DNA from: Isoperla grammatica
Taxonomy: Eukaryota; Arthropoda; Insecta; Plecoptera; Perlodidae
Length of the DNA stretch: 64,000 nt
Assembly (NCBI GenBank): GCA_945910005.1
Contig: OX246747.1
Coordinates: 11,685,035 to 11,749,034 of the forward strand
Direction of reading: 5' to 3'
Shown here: positions 23,201 through 32,403 of the stretch, piece after piece
How positions within the stretch are numbered: the stretch's first letter is position 1
Layout: the number at the start of each line of letters is the position of its first letter
Position numbers and translations under genes: made by a program
The notes under the pieces: generated by a model
Database searches by the model: none
Told to the model about the DNA's origin: nothing
The model's input: only the letters and a program-made list of their open reading frames with translations

Positions 23201-26200
23201 ATTTATACATTTCATCTAACACATATTATTTATAATCACTCATATTTGTTATAGTCACATAAGTAGGGGGTAGAGGTCTTAAACTATGTCAAACTTATCT
23301 CTACTCTATGTAAGAAAACTAGCCATTCACAGACTCGTTTTTTAATTAATTTTTCATTAATATCTACATCATGGAAATAAATAAAAATTCTATCCCTGAG
23401 CCAGTATAGTTTAGAAACAATAAAAATACATGCAACCCTTTTAATAAGACACAAGTTATGTATTAGTATTACTACTCAATTTACATTAAATTTTCTCATT
23501 AGTTATTATAGTACCGTATAATATTTTAAACAATACGTAGGCGTACCATTTTACAAATTGGGTGAAAGTTTTGGTTAGGAGAGCAGTATTTTTAAAAAAA
23601 TTTTATTTAATGAATGCCATTATTTAGGAGTTCTTATTTATGCCCTGTCTGATTGTTAACAATAAATAACTATGTTAGTAGTAGGGGAAGGTGGGGCATA
23701 GTGGGCTACCTAAGAGGAAATCGAGTACAGTGGGGAAACTATGAGGTCCAGAGTAGTGATTTTTTCCTAGGCTTTAGATAGATCATTTATTTATTCAAAA
23801 TTAATTTTTAAAATATTAAATGTTATCATTCTTGGTATACAGATTTTGTTTACTTAAACACTGCAAATGGCCCACTTTGCCCCATACGTTGGGGCAAAGT
23901 GGGCCACTTTTTTAAATTTTGTTTTTAACTTATTTAACTTATCTAACATAGGTTTATAATGTATTAGCTTTTAAGAATTAAAAAAGAACACTAATTTGCA
24001 TAATTTCGCTACTCCATTTCTAGAATATGGTCTTTAATCATCTGTTCTTGTTTTGCTGTGAATACTTGACGGAATGATCCCATAACCTAAAAATTATGTT
24101 TGTATTAAAGGGCCTAGGCCCTAGGTCAACTCTCAAATTAGTAGGCTTATTGTAGGCCTACGTCTACACAATTATGTAAGCCACCAAGGCATTATGATAA
24201 TAATAATCATTGACCAGAGCCTATACTGAATTCATACCTTGTTTCCAGCAGTAGCATCAACATTTTTATCCCTTGCTCTCCTTTGCAATGTTGTTCTGGG
24301 TACATTAAATGCTTTGCTGGCCATAAGTAATCCCATTGTACCACTCTTGACAGCCTTAACAGCCGTGTCCATTTTCCGTGGACTCCAGCTTTGCTGTGTA
24401 CTTTTTCGGCTGTATTTTCTAACCATGTTTATGTTTAAACATCAATGTAAACAAAACATGGCTCAAATGTGACAAATTATAACCTTCCTGACATTAAAAA
24501 ACACAGCCATGTAAATGTTGAAGATAATTTTGTCGTCACTTTAGAGTGCTGTGGGTTAAATTACAGTTATACCACTTTTTAAATCCATGATACATAATTG
24601 TGGGGCAAAGTGGGCTACTCTAGCCCGCTTTGCCCCAAATTACGATTTTATAGGAAATACGATTGGCTACAATGATGGAATCTTTGAAATAACTTTGACC
24701 ACGCAAACATTTAAGCTAAACAGGTATCTTGTATAGCGGGAAAATTTGAATAATATAAAAAAAAAATTGTGGTCCTAATGGGCAATTTTATCAACTAACT
24801 ATATTATATCAGAACCATAAAAAATGAAATAACATTAATAAAAAATTTCATAAGTGCAAATACGTAAATTTTCTTTTACTTACGCATAGACCCTATAACC
24901 AGCTACTTATATTTTAAAATTTAACCATGTGCTAATTTAAATAAAGAAAAAAAGGGGTGTAGCCCGCTATGCCCCAGTAGCCCACTTTGCCCCACCTTCC
25001 CCTAACAATGATTGTAATTCACAGGTAATGACCAGGCATTCGTTGTAGTGGACCGGTGTATCCTTCTAGAAGAAAAAATGTCGCTTAGTAAAGCAATCCT
25101 GTGGATGGTGGCCATGTACTATATTTTTAATATTCAGTACCCGAAAGAGATTGCGGCTGTGCTGGAATTTATCCACAGGTATGTAAAGAACCAGTACTTC
25201 AGTCTATAGTATCTACCTTGGTGTTATTTCCAGGGGTTGATGTTCAATTAATATAATTATGTATACAATATTTATATATTAGTATTTTTTCGGTACTTAT
25301 TTTAATCCAAAAGTTTTTTTTGTCATGACCGTAGCATGTTACTTTAGACTTGGGAGGTAAAGAGTAACGAATTGGAATATTATTACAAGTATAATAATAC
25401 ATATTTTTAAGTTACCTAATTTCCATTTTAAGTTTGTTAAAAAAAAAACTGTTAACAAATATTTGTAGAAATACTAGGTTGATCGCGTTAATACACATTG
25501 ATAAGCGAGCACGTATATGTCCACGTCCAACCACAGCTAACCGGAAGACACATGGTTACATGAGATGTCAATTGTAGGCATAAGAAAAGAAGAATTAAAT
25601 GATTAAATTTTTAAATTATAGTAAACATTTTTAAATTATAGTACAACCTCTTACTTACAGTTAGATATAAGTTACAACATACATTATTAGCTCGTCAGTG
25701 GAAAATCTGGCTTTGACGTGGTTTTATTGCAAATGTCTTGATTTGTAGGCAGATACTGGATAAACATACTCGCATTTCCTCTTTCAACTGATAAAAGTGG
25801 TCCCTTCCATTTTAAATGTTATTTGTGGTTAGAGGGGTGAAGGGTGTGTTTGTTCATCTGCAGTACAAAACATCCAACATCCTGGATGTAATATGTTTTT
25901 GATTGTAGGCCCTACCATTATAATAGTAATAAATGATTTTTTTAAGAAGATATTTGTTTTTATTTAAATGAAAGACGATTTTTGTTAAATTTCAATGAAA
26001 CTTTTGCAGCACCCCTATTACAAACTGGGTGACAGGAGGGAGGAACCAGGCATGACCGACAACGCCCACTGCTGGAGATCAACTGCCTTTATTCTTAGTT
26101 CTTACCAACGTCACAGCAAATAATACATTACATGTTCGGTGAGCCCCACACTTCTGGTCTGCGATGCTACAATGCCCCACCGTTAAATTATGGGCTACCC

Positions 26201-29200
26201 TCTCCCAATGTTAACATTTCAAAATAAAGAGGTGAGCAAAAATGAAAAAATGTCTTATTAATCTCAAAATCTAATCTGCATTATCTCGGAATCTTATTGG
26301 CTTCCGAAGGGTTCGGGACGGCCTTTGCAGCACAGCTGGAGAATCTGCGACCGGCGGTGCCATCGGTGCCTGGGCATCTGTCGACAAACGGGTTGGACTT
26401 CTGCCGGCGGGCGGTGTAGGCACAGGCTCGACCTCTGGTACTGATGGGTGCCTTCCGGGGTCGGGCTGCTCGAATTTTCGAACAGCTGTTGTATTTCTCG
26501 TATATAGCTGGCCCGACGGTCCCTTCACGGTGACAGCATTACCGTTTCTCCCCACGATCTGGAAAGGTGTGCTGGAAAATTCAGTAGTAAGTTTGTTGTT
26601 CTGAGGTTGTCGCACAAGTACGGTATCTCCGACGGCCAAGTTGTTCTCGCAGGCATTTCTGCGCAGGTCAGCGTAGAGTTTTGCCTTTGCTTTATTTTCA
26701 GCGTCCTTGTCGCGAACATGTTGGTCATCGGGTCTCCGGGAGCACAATGATGGTAGTTTATCTCGAATTTCCCGATTAAACATGAGGAATGCTGGACTAA
26801 CGCCAGTAGTTGCGTGCGGGGTCGAGCGGTACGATAGTAGGAAGCTATTTAGTGCTTGCGTAATGCTCGTGCCTTGAGCATGGGCAATCTTGAGCTGTTT
26901 CATCAACGTCCTATTTTGTCTCTCGACCTCTCCGTTAGCTTGGGGGTGTCGGGGGGTCGTCTCTACAAGCCGTATGCCGTTATTGATGCAATACGTGCGG
27001 AATTCATCGGACATGAAACCCTGAGCACGATCCACCCGGAGACTCTCAGGAAGTCCAAAGCGGGCAAATACTCCGGAGAGTATTTCGATGGTCTTCTGGG
27101 ACTTCGTAGACTTGGTAAGAATGGCCTCAAAAAATCTACTGTAATAGTCGATGATTACTAGGATGTACGTACCATCTGGCAGCGGACCCAGGTGATCCAA
27201 TGCGACATCTTTCCACGGCCCGTCCGGTAACTGCGTAGAAGTTAGTGGTTCAGGTGGTTCAAGAGAACTTACAAGTTGGCACCCCTGGCAGGAGCGGCAC
27301 AGCTTTTCCACGTCTTTATCCATCCCTGGCCACCAAACTTTACCTCGCAGGCGCTGTTTGGTCCTTGTCATCCCGTTGTGGCCTTCATGTGCTAGTTGGA
27401 GTGTTTGTTGACGTAAACTGGCCGGTATCAATATCCGAGTACCTCGAAGAATAATGTTGTCAAAGACACAAAGTTCTTGCTTGATGATCTCGTAGGTTTT
27501 TAGCTCGGTAGGCCAAAATTCACTCAAAATGGCTTTTCGTAGACTTGTAATATCCGGGTCAGTCGCTGACTCTCTCTGAATGTCTTCCAATGCCATTGCG
27601 CGCGGAACTGCCTGCGCCGTTATCCATTTCACGTAGAGGTCCTCGCAACCCGTGGCTTTTGGTGTTTCGGCCTTGACCAAACGTGATAGTGAGTCTGCTA
27701 TGTTAGACTTTCCTGGCTGGTATTCTACTACGTAGTCGAAACATTGCATCCGCATTACCCATCGTTCGAGTCTTGCGCATGGTTTGGATCGATTAGAAAA
27801 GATGTACTGGAGCGGCTTATGGTCAGTAACCAAAGTGAACGGCGGTCCTCCAGTAAGATAAAATTTAAAGCGCTCGCATCCCCAAACGAGTCCAAGGGCC
27901 TCTCTCTCGGTTTGGCTATAACGCATTTCAACATCAGTCAATGCCCTACTGGCATACTCAATCACGCGATATTTTCCGTCTTGCAGTTGTGCGAGTACAG
28001 CACCTAACGCGTATGGACTAGCGTCAGTGATAACAAACGTAGGTGCACTGGGTCGGAAGTAAGCCAATACAGGTGGTTTTGAAAGCAAGGCAATCAGCTT
28101 CTCGAACGCTTCTTGTTGTTCGTCTCCCCAGGAGAATGTAGATTGGTTGTTTTTCAACAGAGAACGCAATGGGTATGTTATCTGCGAGTAGTTCGGAATG
28201 AAGCGACTACTATAGCCAATGAGACCCAACAGACTGGCGACTTCCTCTTTGTTCGCTGGCGGTCTGAAATCTAGGACAGCCTTAACCCTACTAGTTAGAG
28301 GCTTTACCCCGGTTGCCGAAAATAGATGACCACGAAATTTGACTTCAGATGCACCTACTACACACTTCTGCCAATTCAATGTAATATTCTTATCTCTCAG
28401 AATACGAAGAAGTCTAGTGAGCCGTTCGTCATGTTCTTTTCTATCTTTCCCCCATACAAAGAAATCGTCAAGATAGTTCGCTACACCATCGCAGTGGGCA
28501 ATTAACTGCTCTATGATCTTCTGGAAGTTTTCTGGAGCGCAATTCATCCCAAAAAACATGCGGGTATATCTATAAAGACCCTTATGGGTGGCAAAGGTAG
28601 TAATATCCTTCGACTCATCGTCTAGTTCGATCTGGAAGAACGCTTCATTCATATCGAGAACCGAAAATACGGACGCCCCCTCTAGTCGGCTGGCTAGTTC
28701 TTCGATCGTTGGGATAGGGTGGATTTCCCTCACGATAGCCTGGTTCGGGGCCCTGGCATCCACGCAAGGTCTCCAACCCCCTGATTGCTTGTTACTCAAC
28801 AGCAACGGCGAAACCCATTTGCTTGGTTGGTTCACTTTTTCGACTATGCCTTTATGTTCCATTTCCTTCAACTTAACCTCTAACTCTTTCTGTAGGTGAA
28901 GTGGGATTCTCCTAGCACTCTGTACCACCGGTTTAACATCCGGCCTGATGTGTAACTTAAGTCTAAAATCCTTGAGTTTTCCCATTCCTGTAAATACGTT
29001 AGGAAAATCTTTCCGAATTTTAGCTTTCAGGATCTTACATCCCTTTTCCGTTTTCCGTAGATCGGTAGTTACCGATGACAGCTGATGGAGTGGATACCCT
29101 AACATTAGTACTTTCAATGCCCTAGCAGACTCTTTACCGAGCAGTGGTATGCCCTCACAGTCCGCTACATGAAAGACAGCCTGCGTAGAAACACCATCTA

Positions 29201-30931
29201 TCTCGGCCTTTGTCTCGATTCGGCCTAGGGTACGGATGGGTTTGCTTCCCCCGTATGGATGAATCGTTCGCGACTCACGGATCGTCTTGCCCTTGATGTT
29301 GCGATCTTTACAATATTCCCATGTTGCTCGATCAATGACATTTATAGACGCTCCACTATCTATCATAAAAATGATACTCACACCTCCCACGTCTACAGTA
29401 ACATCATCGCCGCTACGGCCGTCGTGCCCAATGCTAAAGGCATATTTGTCAGGAGTACTCACCCCAGATGACTCGGAATCAGTTGTATCAGTGTCACTGT
29501 CATCAGCAGCCTCTATCTGTCTAACGTGATGTTTCCCTTTCCGCCAGTGCTGGGAATTTTTCCCGGACTTCGGCTTCCCGACGCTGGGGTTACTGGAACT
29601 CGAGTCGAACTCACTTTGGCATCTGATTGCAAAGTGACCCATCTTCCCGCATTTAAGGCACTTTTTGTCTCTAGCAGGACAGGACTTAGACTTACTATAG
29701 TGCTCTTTAGATCCGCATCTAAAACAGGCCCCCTTTTTCGAATGACTAATCCTAGCTATGGTATGCTCAGGCTCTAGGCCTAGGCCTGCATTCTTATCTT
29801 TCAACTCCATGGCGCGCGCCTGGCTTTCGGAATTCTCCAACGACCTGGCTAGGTCCTTCGCCTTGTCGTATGTGAGCGAATCTCCTACCTTTAGAAGTTC
29901 CCGTCGTAGCTCACTGAACTGAGTATGCTCAATGAGCATGTCCACGATCTCCCGCTCGGGGTTTTCATAGTTGCAATTTACTATGCCAGCCTTCAGCCTT
30001 GTGAGAAATTGCAACGAACTTTCCCCTTCCTTTGGCCTAGTCTGACGAAACTTAAATCTTTCGAAGGTATAGCTGCATTTAGGTACAAAATACTTGAGTA
30101 GTGCTTCGCAGCATACCTTGTATTCATTGACAGCATTTTCTCCAACCCCGGTGCCCATCGACGCTTCAGGCAGCGTGAACCATATATCTTGGACCTCCTC
30201 GCCTGCTGCATGCAGTAGCAAAGCTTTCTTCCTTGGGATAGCTGTCACGTCCTTGGCCGATAGGAAGATTTCGAAGGCGCGGAACCACCGCGTCCATCTT
30301 TGGGCCACCGTGCCCTCATCCCCCGTGACGACGAACTTTCCCGGCCCACTTTCGGCCATCACGGCAGGATTTCAATACCGAAATGGTTACACAGTCGTAT
30401 TCCTGATGTATATTATTAAATATATATATACATAATATATACTACATTAATGATGTATATTCACGTTCACCTCGTCGCCAATATTACAAACTGGGTGACA
30501 GGAGGGAGGAACCAGGCACGACCGACAACGCCCACTGCTGGAGATCAACTGCCTTTATTCTTAGTTCTTACCAACGTCACAGCAAATAATACATTACATG
30601 TTCGGTGAGCCCCACACTTCTGGTCTGCGATGCTACAACCCCTACGAAAGGTTCGCGGCGCTCTGGTTGGGAACCACTGTGCTAGATCCTAGTCAACCAA
30701 TCTTATTTGTCAAGATGAAAAGTTATGGATACCTATATGTTTAATTTTCCCACGTCATTCTTATTTATACAACAATAATGATTGTCACAAATTTCTGATT
30801 CAAGGAATGTGCTGCTCATCCAAGGGGAAGGCAGCAAAGTAAAGCGGCTCAAGAAGAATCCTCCTCCAATCCAACAGCGGCTTCAGACCTTTCTGGCAGA
30901 AATGAATGCCCACTGTGCTCATTGGCAGTGA
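14026..30931 (+). CDS. Seven-exon SAM-like companion gene of the giant transposon
   Basis: I join exons 14026-14233, 14814-14861, 17893-18533, 20594-20884, 21507-21576, 25025-25178 and 30805-30931. All introns are GT-AG and the phases (1,1,0,0,1,2) match at every junction, giving 512 aa and a TGA at 30929. Residues ~5-65 look like a SAM-type helical domain (KLIELGV, MTPIQARLLNRAF), possibly extended by exon 2 (MHEDRLKTYG). Exon 3 starts with a Ser/Thr/Ala-rich linker. The C-terminus has a hydrophobic AILWMVAMYYIFNIQYPKE segment. I recall this architecture in fish and invertebrate predicted proteins called SAM domain-containing protein 3-like or uncharacterised; that is memory, not a search. 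Its function is unknown. Position and strand suggest it assists the upstream transposase. Intron 6 holds a Ty3/gypsy element. Confidence 0.85.
14370..14866 (+). repeat. Left arm of ~495-bp inverted duplication
   Basis: This arm pairs with 15795-16287 in inverted orientation, from aaaggacatcgaaaccctag to the end of exon 2 and its donor. By eye roughly nine bases in ten match, with small indels. The spacer is ~930 bp with no recognised gene. Confidence 0.85.
14814..14861 (+). CDS. SAM-like gene, exon 2 (48 bp)
   Basis: The acceptor is ccattttag and the donor G|GTATGT, phase 1 on both sides, so the exon could be skipped without a frameshift. It encodes GLTIYEMHEDRLKTY. It lies within the left arm of the inverted duplication. 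The inverted copy (~15801-15848) has lost the acceptor (AG to GG) and gained an in-frame TAA. Confidence 0.75.
15795..16287 (-). repeat. Right arm of inverted duplication, with dead copy of exon 2
   Basis: On the - strand it reads as a diverged copy of the intron-1/exon-2 segment. The exon copy encodes MHEELLKKYG but has a lost acceptor AG and an in-frame stop upstream of that motif, so it is unlikely to be spliced. Confidence 0.8.
16300..17166 (+). other. Intron 2 sequence, nothing recognised
   Basis: AT-rich sequence between the inverted duplication and a LINE remnant. Short open frames have no motif. Confidence 0.4.
17167..17292 (+). pseudogene. LINE 3'-terminal ORF remnant
   Basis: The frame reads NHLPHFIKEIKNKIRFKSSF then FKDFLLHNCYNSVSEFYN and a stop. 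This is the LP..IK...FK..L C-terminal pattern common to CR1/L2/jockey-type LINE ORF2 proteins. It is only the last ~40 codons, lying in intron 2. Confidence 0.6.
17893..18533 (+). CDS. SAM-like gene, exon 3
   Basis: The acceptor is ttctttag. The exon enters in phase 1 and ends TCA GAG|GTAAGC in phase 0. It encodes ~214 residues: a low-complexity linker (TSSASSPSN), then a charged helical region ending AFPFLSE. Confidence 0.88.
18581..19299. mobile_element. TTAA-flanked MITE, 719 bp (piggyBac-like)
   Basis: The ends GGGGGGACAACACTGAAAATC and its inverse are 21 bp, inverted, with TTAA at 18577-18580 and 19300-19303. The TTAA target and G/C-run ends are usual for piggyBac. There is no coding capacity. 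It lies in intron 3, starting 47 bp after the exon 3 donor. Confidence 0.82.
19304..20593 (+). other. Intron 3 remainder
   Basis: Nothing is recognised beyond a short (gatta)n tract near 19618-19646 and AT-rich sequence. Confidence 0.4.
20594..20884 (+). CDS. SAM-like gene, exon 4
   Basis: The acceptor is ttgtttag and the donor AAG|GTATGT, phase 0 on both sides. It encodes 97 residues with a helical segment (FPSLMAFLKAKFEKLF) and ALAYLLKQDKDLLIK. Confidence 0.87.
21507..21576 (+). CDS. SAM-like gene, exon 5
   Basis: The acceptor is catttcag and the donor G|GTAAGA, phase 0 in and 1 out. It encodes 23 residues, acidic, ending NPYIAFLG. Confidence 0.85.
21716..22113. mobile_element. TTAA-flanked MITE, ~398 bp
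   Basis: Long imperfect inverted arms begin AGAGCGTTCG and end CGAACGCTCT, extending ~100 bp inward with gaps (actaatttctctt / aagagaaattagt). TTAA occurs at 21712-21715 and 22114-22117. It could be piggyBac-like or, if the duplication is TAA/TTA, Harbinger-like. It lies in intron 5. Confidence 0.75.
22118..23683 (+). other. Intron 5 sequence, nothing recognised
   Basis: AT-rich, with taggcctac words. No coding motif or clear repeat end was found. Confidence 0.4.
23684..25002 (-). mobile_element. pogo-like DNA transposon remnant, 1319 bp
   Basis: The ends GGGGAAGGTGGGGCA and its inverse are flanked by TA (23682-23683, 25003-25004), the Tc1/mariner/pogo duplication. Subterminal copies of the ggggcaaagtgggc word recur (23886, 24601, 24960). 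Inside on the - strand is a single helix-turn-helix exon with no catalytic domain, so the copy is non-autonomous. It ends 22 bp before exon 6 of the SAM-like gene. Confidence 0.85.
24232..24426 (-). pseudogene. HTH (psq-type) exon of pogo-like transposase
   Basis: The 64-aa frame opens MVRKYSRKSTQQSW and contains AVKSGTMGLLMASKAFNVPRT, the Pipsqueak-type helix-turn-helix found at the N-terminus of pogo/Tigger/jerky transposases, which binds terminal repeats. A GTATGA donor at the end of the conserved part suggests an original first exon; the rest of the transposase is absent. Confidence 0.8.
25025..25178 (+). CDS. SAM-like gene, exon 6
   Basis: The acceptor ttcacag lies 20 bp after the target repeat of a pogo-like element. 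The exon enters in phase 1 and ends in phase 2 (CAC AG|GTATGT). It encodes GNDQAFVVVD and the conserved-looking hydrophobic helix, ending LEFIHR. Confidence 0.87.
25179..26010 (+). other. Intron 6, left part
   Basis: AT-rich sequence between exon 6 and the Ty3/gypsy element. Nothing is recognised. Confidence 0.4.
26011..26015. repeat. Left target duplication of Ty3/gypsy element
   Basis: ACCCC directly precedes the LTR and is repeated at 30638-30642. Confidence 0.85.
26016..26171 (-). repeat. 3' LTR of Ty3/gypsy element
   Basis: 156 bp, from tattacaaactggg to gcgatgctaca on the + strand. Matches 30482-30637 with one substitution. Confidence 0.93.
26271..30362 (-). CDS. Ty3/gypsy Gag-Pol polyprotein
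   Basis: The 1363-aa single frame has domains in order: Gag (residues ~1-200); two CCHC zinc knuckles (CFRCGSKEHYSKSKSC and CLKCGKMGHFAIRC, ~217-250); aspartic protease with DSGAS (~334); reverse transcriptase with YLDD; RNase H opening TDAS; integrase with an HHCC zinc module (HEGHNG...CRSCQGC), then a D,D,E core (DHLGPL, VDRAQGF, NGEVERQNR); and a C-terminal tail. Gag and Pol are fused without a frameshift, as in some Metaviridae lineages. There are no internal stops and all key residues are visible, so the copy may be competent. There is no envelope-like ORF. Confidence 0.95.
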   Translation of the reverse strand: MMAESGPGKFVVTGDEGTVAQRWTRWFRAFEIFLSAKDVTAIPRKKALLLHAAGEEVQDIWFTLPEASMGTGVGENAVNEYKVCCEALLKYFVPKCSYTFERFKFRQTRPKEGESSLQFLTRLKAGIVNCNYENPEREIVDMLIEHTQFSELRRELLKVGDSLTYDKAKDLARSLENSESQARAMELKDKNAGLGLEPEHTIARISHSKKGACFRCGSKEHYSKSKSCPARDKKCLKCGKMGHFAIRCQSEFDSSSSNPSVGKPKSGKNSQHWRKGKHHVRQIEAADDSDTDTTDSESSGVSTPDKYAFSIGHDGRSGDDVTVDVGGVSIIFMIDSGASINVIDRATWEYCKDRNIKGKTIRESRTIHPYGGSKPIRTLGRIETKAEIDGVSTQAVFHVADCEGIPLLGKESARALKVLMLGYPLHQLSSVTTDLRKTEKGCKILKAKIRKDFPNVFTGMGKLKDFRLKLHIRPDVKPVVQSARRIPLHLQKELEVKLKEMEHKGIVEKVNQPSKWVSPLLLSNKQSGGWRPCVDARAPNQAIVREIHPIPTIEELASRLEGASVFSVLDMNEAFFQIELDDESKDITTFATHKGLYRYTRMFFGMNCAPENFQKIIEQLIAHCDGVANYLDDFFVWGKDRKEHDERLTRLLRILRDKNITLNWQKCVVGASEVKFRGHLFSATGVKPLTSRVKAVLDFRPPANKEEVASLLGLIGYSSRFIPNYSQITYPLRSLLKNNQSTFSWGDEQQEAFEKLIALLSKPPVLAYFRPSAPTFVITDASPYALGAVLAQLQDGKYRVIEYASRALTDVEMRYSQTEREALGLVWGCERFKFYLTGGPPFTLVTDHKPLQYIFSNRSKPCARLERWVMRMQCFDYVVEYQPGKSNIADSLSRLVKAETPKATGCEDLYVKWITAQAVPRAMALEDIQRESATDPDITSLRKAILSEFWPTELKTYEIIKQELCVFDNIILRGTRILIPASLRQQTLQLAHEGHNGMTRTKQRLRGKVWWPGMDKDVEKLCRSCQGCQLVSSLEPPEPLTSTQLPDGPWKDVALDHLGPLPDGTYILVIIDYYSRFFEAILTKSTKSQKTIEILSGVFARFGLPESLRVDRAQGFMSDEFRTYCINNGIRLVETTPRHPQANGEVERQNRTLMKQLKIAHAQGTSITQALNSFLLSYRSTPHATTGVSPAFLMFNREIRDKLPSLCSRRPDDQHVRDKDAENKAKAKLYADLRRNACENNLAVGDTVLVRQPQNNKLTTEFSSTPFQIVGRNGNAVTVKGPSGQLYTRNTTAVRKFEQPDPGRHPSVPEVEPVPTPPAGRSPTRLSTDAQAPMAPPVADSPAVLQRPSRTLRKPIRFRDNAD
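30482..30637 (-). repeat. 5' LTR of Ty3/gypsy element
   Basis: 156 bp, followed on the element strand by the primer-binding candidate and then the gag-pol ATG at 30362. The right target copy ACCCC is at 30638-30642. Confidence 0.93.
30805..30931 (+). CDS. SAM-like gene, exon 7 (terminal)
   Basis: The acceptor is gattcaag, entered in phase 2, with 41 further residues (basic KVKRLKKNPPP, then FLAEMNAHCAHWQ) and TGA at 30929-30931. It lies 167 bp beyond the right end of the Ty3/gypsy insertion. Confidence 0.83.
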
Positions 30932-31088
30932 GGAAGTTTTAACCCATTGGCTTATGGGTTTATTTATCACTGTCCAACCACACAAAAGCGTATTGTTTTT
31001 TGAAACGTGTTTTTCAGCTTATGATATAGGGAAAGCATAATTTTGTATTTTTTTACTAGTGAACTATAACTATTATATACTATTATAC

Positions 31089-31802
31089 TAGGGTTGCCAT
31101 TTGATAATCGATCGATACGATTATTGGCCGAAACTATCAATAATCGATTCAGTTGTCCCGAATCGATTATCACTATATCGATAATCGATCGATAATTGAA
31201 CCTACGTGACGACCGTGCGGGTCCGTTGGCTTATTTTTGTTACCATATAACACCACTGTGATAATTGTGGATATTGATTTCAATTTATTTTAATGCAATA
31301 TCTGAATAAATAGGCTTATTCGCGTCGTTTACAATAAATCCGTTTTTGATCACTTGCCGCGTAGAGAACAGGTTGCCGCTTTGCAAGCACTCGCCTGCGG
31401 CTATCGCGGTCTCGCTTCCACTCAAGCGTCTTGCGACTAGCGCTTTCTCTCTCTCACGGCAGGATCGGTCGCTCAAGGTCGCCATAGCTCGTCGCGTCTC
31501 GCTCAGACACGATAGCTCTCTCTCTCGCTCGGCTGGCTGCATCTGTTCTCCCTAGCCGCGAGTGCCGGCCTGAATGGCTCGCGTATTTGAGGGGTTTGGT
31601 GGGGGTGGGGGAGGGGGGGGCAATTGAAATGAATGAAGCGCGGTGGTGAGGGTGTGCGGTATCCTTTGATAATCCGCCTCCTATGCGAGAAATAACGTAA
31701 TTTTGTATCGATCGATATTTTTTTAAGTCGATTATCGCAACCGATAATCGATTTTACTGTCCCGATTATCGATGCTGAAATTCTTATCGAACGGCAACCC
31801 TA
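31089..31802. mobile_element. hAT-type MITE, 714 bp, with 8-bp TSD
   Basis: The ends are TAGGGTTGCC and GGCAACCCTA, flanked by TATTATAC at 31081-31088 and 31803-31810. Both ends are rich in atcgat/ataatcgat palindromes. A weak open frame in the middle has no transposase motif. It lies 157 bp downstream of the SAM-like gene's stop codon. Confidence 0.88.
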
Positions 31803-32031
31803 TATTATACTATTATAATATATACTATTATATACTACATTAGAAGTAGGGTAGGCTTACACTCTAGTAGTGCAACAGTGTATGGTAGGCCTTGAAACAA
31901 TTTGGAACTAAACATTTGGTGCAGTGGCGGCTCGAGAGGGGGAGCAACATGTGAATTTCTTCTTCAGAGACACAAAGACGTACACGCCCCCCCCCCCCCC
32001 CCCCCGAAACGAAAACGAATGGCACTTTTGT
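31803..32031. other. Short spacer with C-run
   Basis: It contains a C17 run near 31988-32004. No gene is seen. Confidence 0.4.
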
Positions 32032-32403
32032 CTAAATAATATCAAAGACATTATCGAGCTGCATAACGTTTCTTATGTTGTGTTTTTTAGAACCGTCATG
32101 TGCTGTAATTTTATTTAACATGGGGCTTAGCTTCGTTTCACCTGTTTTCGTCCACGATGGCTTCCCCCCAAAAAGAATACATGGCAAACAGAACACTGCA
32201 TTCTTTACACTGTAACCACACACCCAATCAAACATAGGATAATAACAGTTTTGGAATTTATGTTCCTACTGCTTTCTGTTACTTTTACTGGCCTGTTTTA
32301 TAGTGAGTTCTGGGGTTTGGCGACCGAGTTTTTTAATCTCCAACTTTTCTTCAAGTCTACGAGAAGCAAAAGGTCTGTCCAATAATGCAGCTACAGAATT
32401 CAT
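32032..32403 (-). pseudogene. hAT/ZMYM-type transposase N-terminal fragment
   Basis: From ATG at 32403 the frame reads a Lys/Glu-rich leader (MNSVAALLDRPFASRRLEEK), one in-frame TAG, then MFDWVCGYSVKNAVFCLPC and KKHN. This is the TTF-type zinc-finger pattern (W..YS.....FC.PC..F) at the N-terminus of hAT-type and ZMYM6-like proteins. The frame ends at 32032 with no catalytic domain. Confidence 0.6.

Larger units (their letters stand above)
26016..30637 (-). mobile_element. Complete Ty3/gypsy LTR retrotransposon, 4.6 kb
   Basis: It has 156-bp LTRs at both ends (26016-26171, 30482-30637) that differ at one visible position (26053/30519), a 5-bp ACCCC duplication and a single open gag-pol frame. 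On the element strand the LTR starts TGTAGCATCG. The primer-binding candidate TGGCGACGAGG begins one base after the 5' LTR; I cannot assign the tRNA. A purine-rich GGTGGGGCA precedes the 3' LTR. It lies antisense in intron 6 of the SAM-like gene. Near-identical LTRs mean a recent insertion. Confidence 0.95.

Noticed and set aside
26525..30435. Small + and - frames within the Ty3/gypsy element
   Set aside because: Shadows of gag-pol; no envelope-like or extra gene features.
31285..31555. Overlapping 85-aa and 69-aa frames as genes
   Set aside because: They lie in the middle of a hAT MITE and show no conserved motif.
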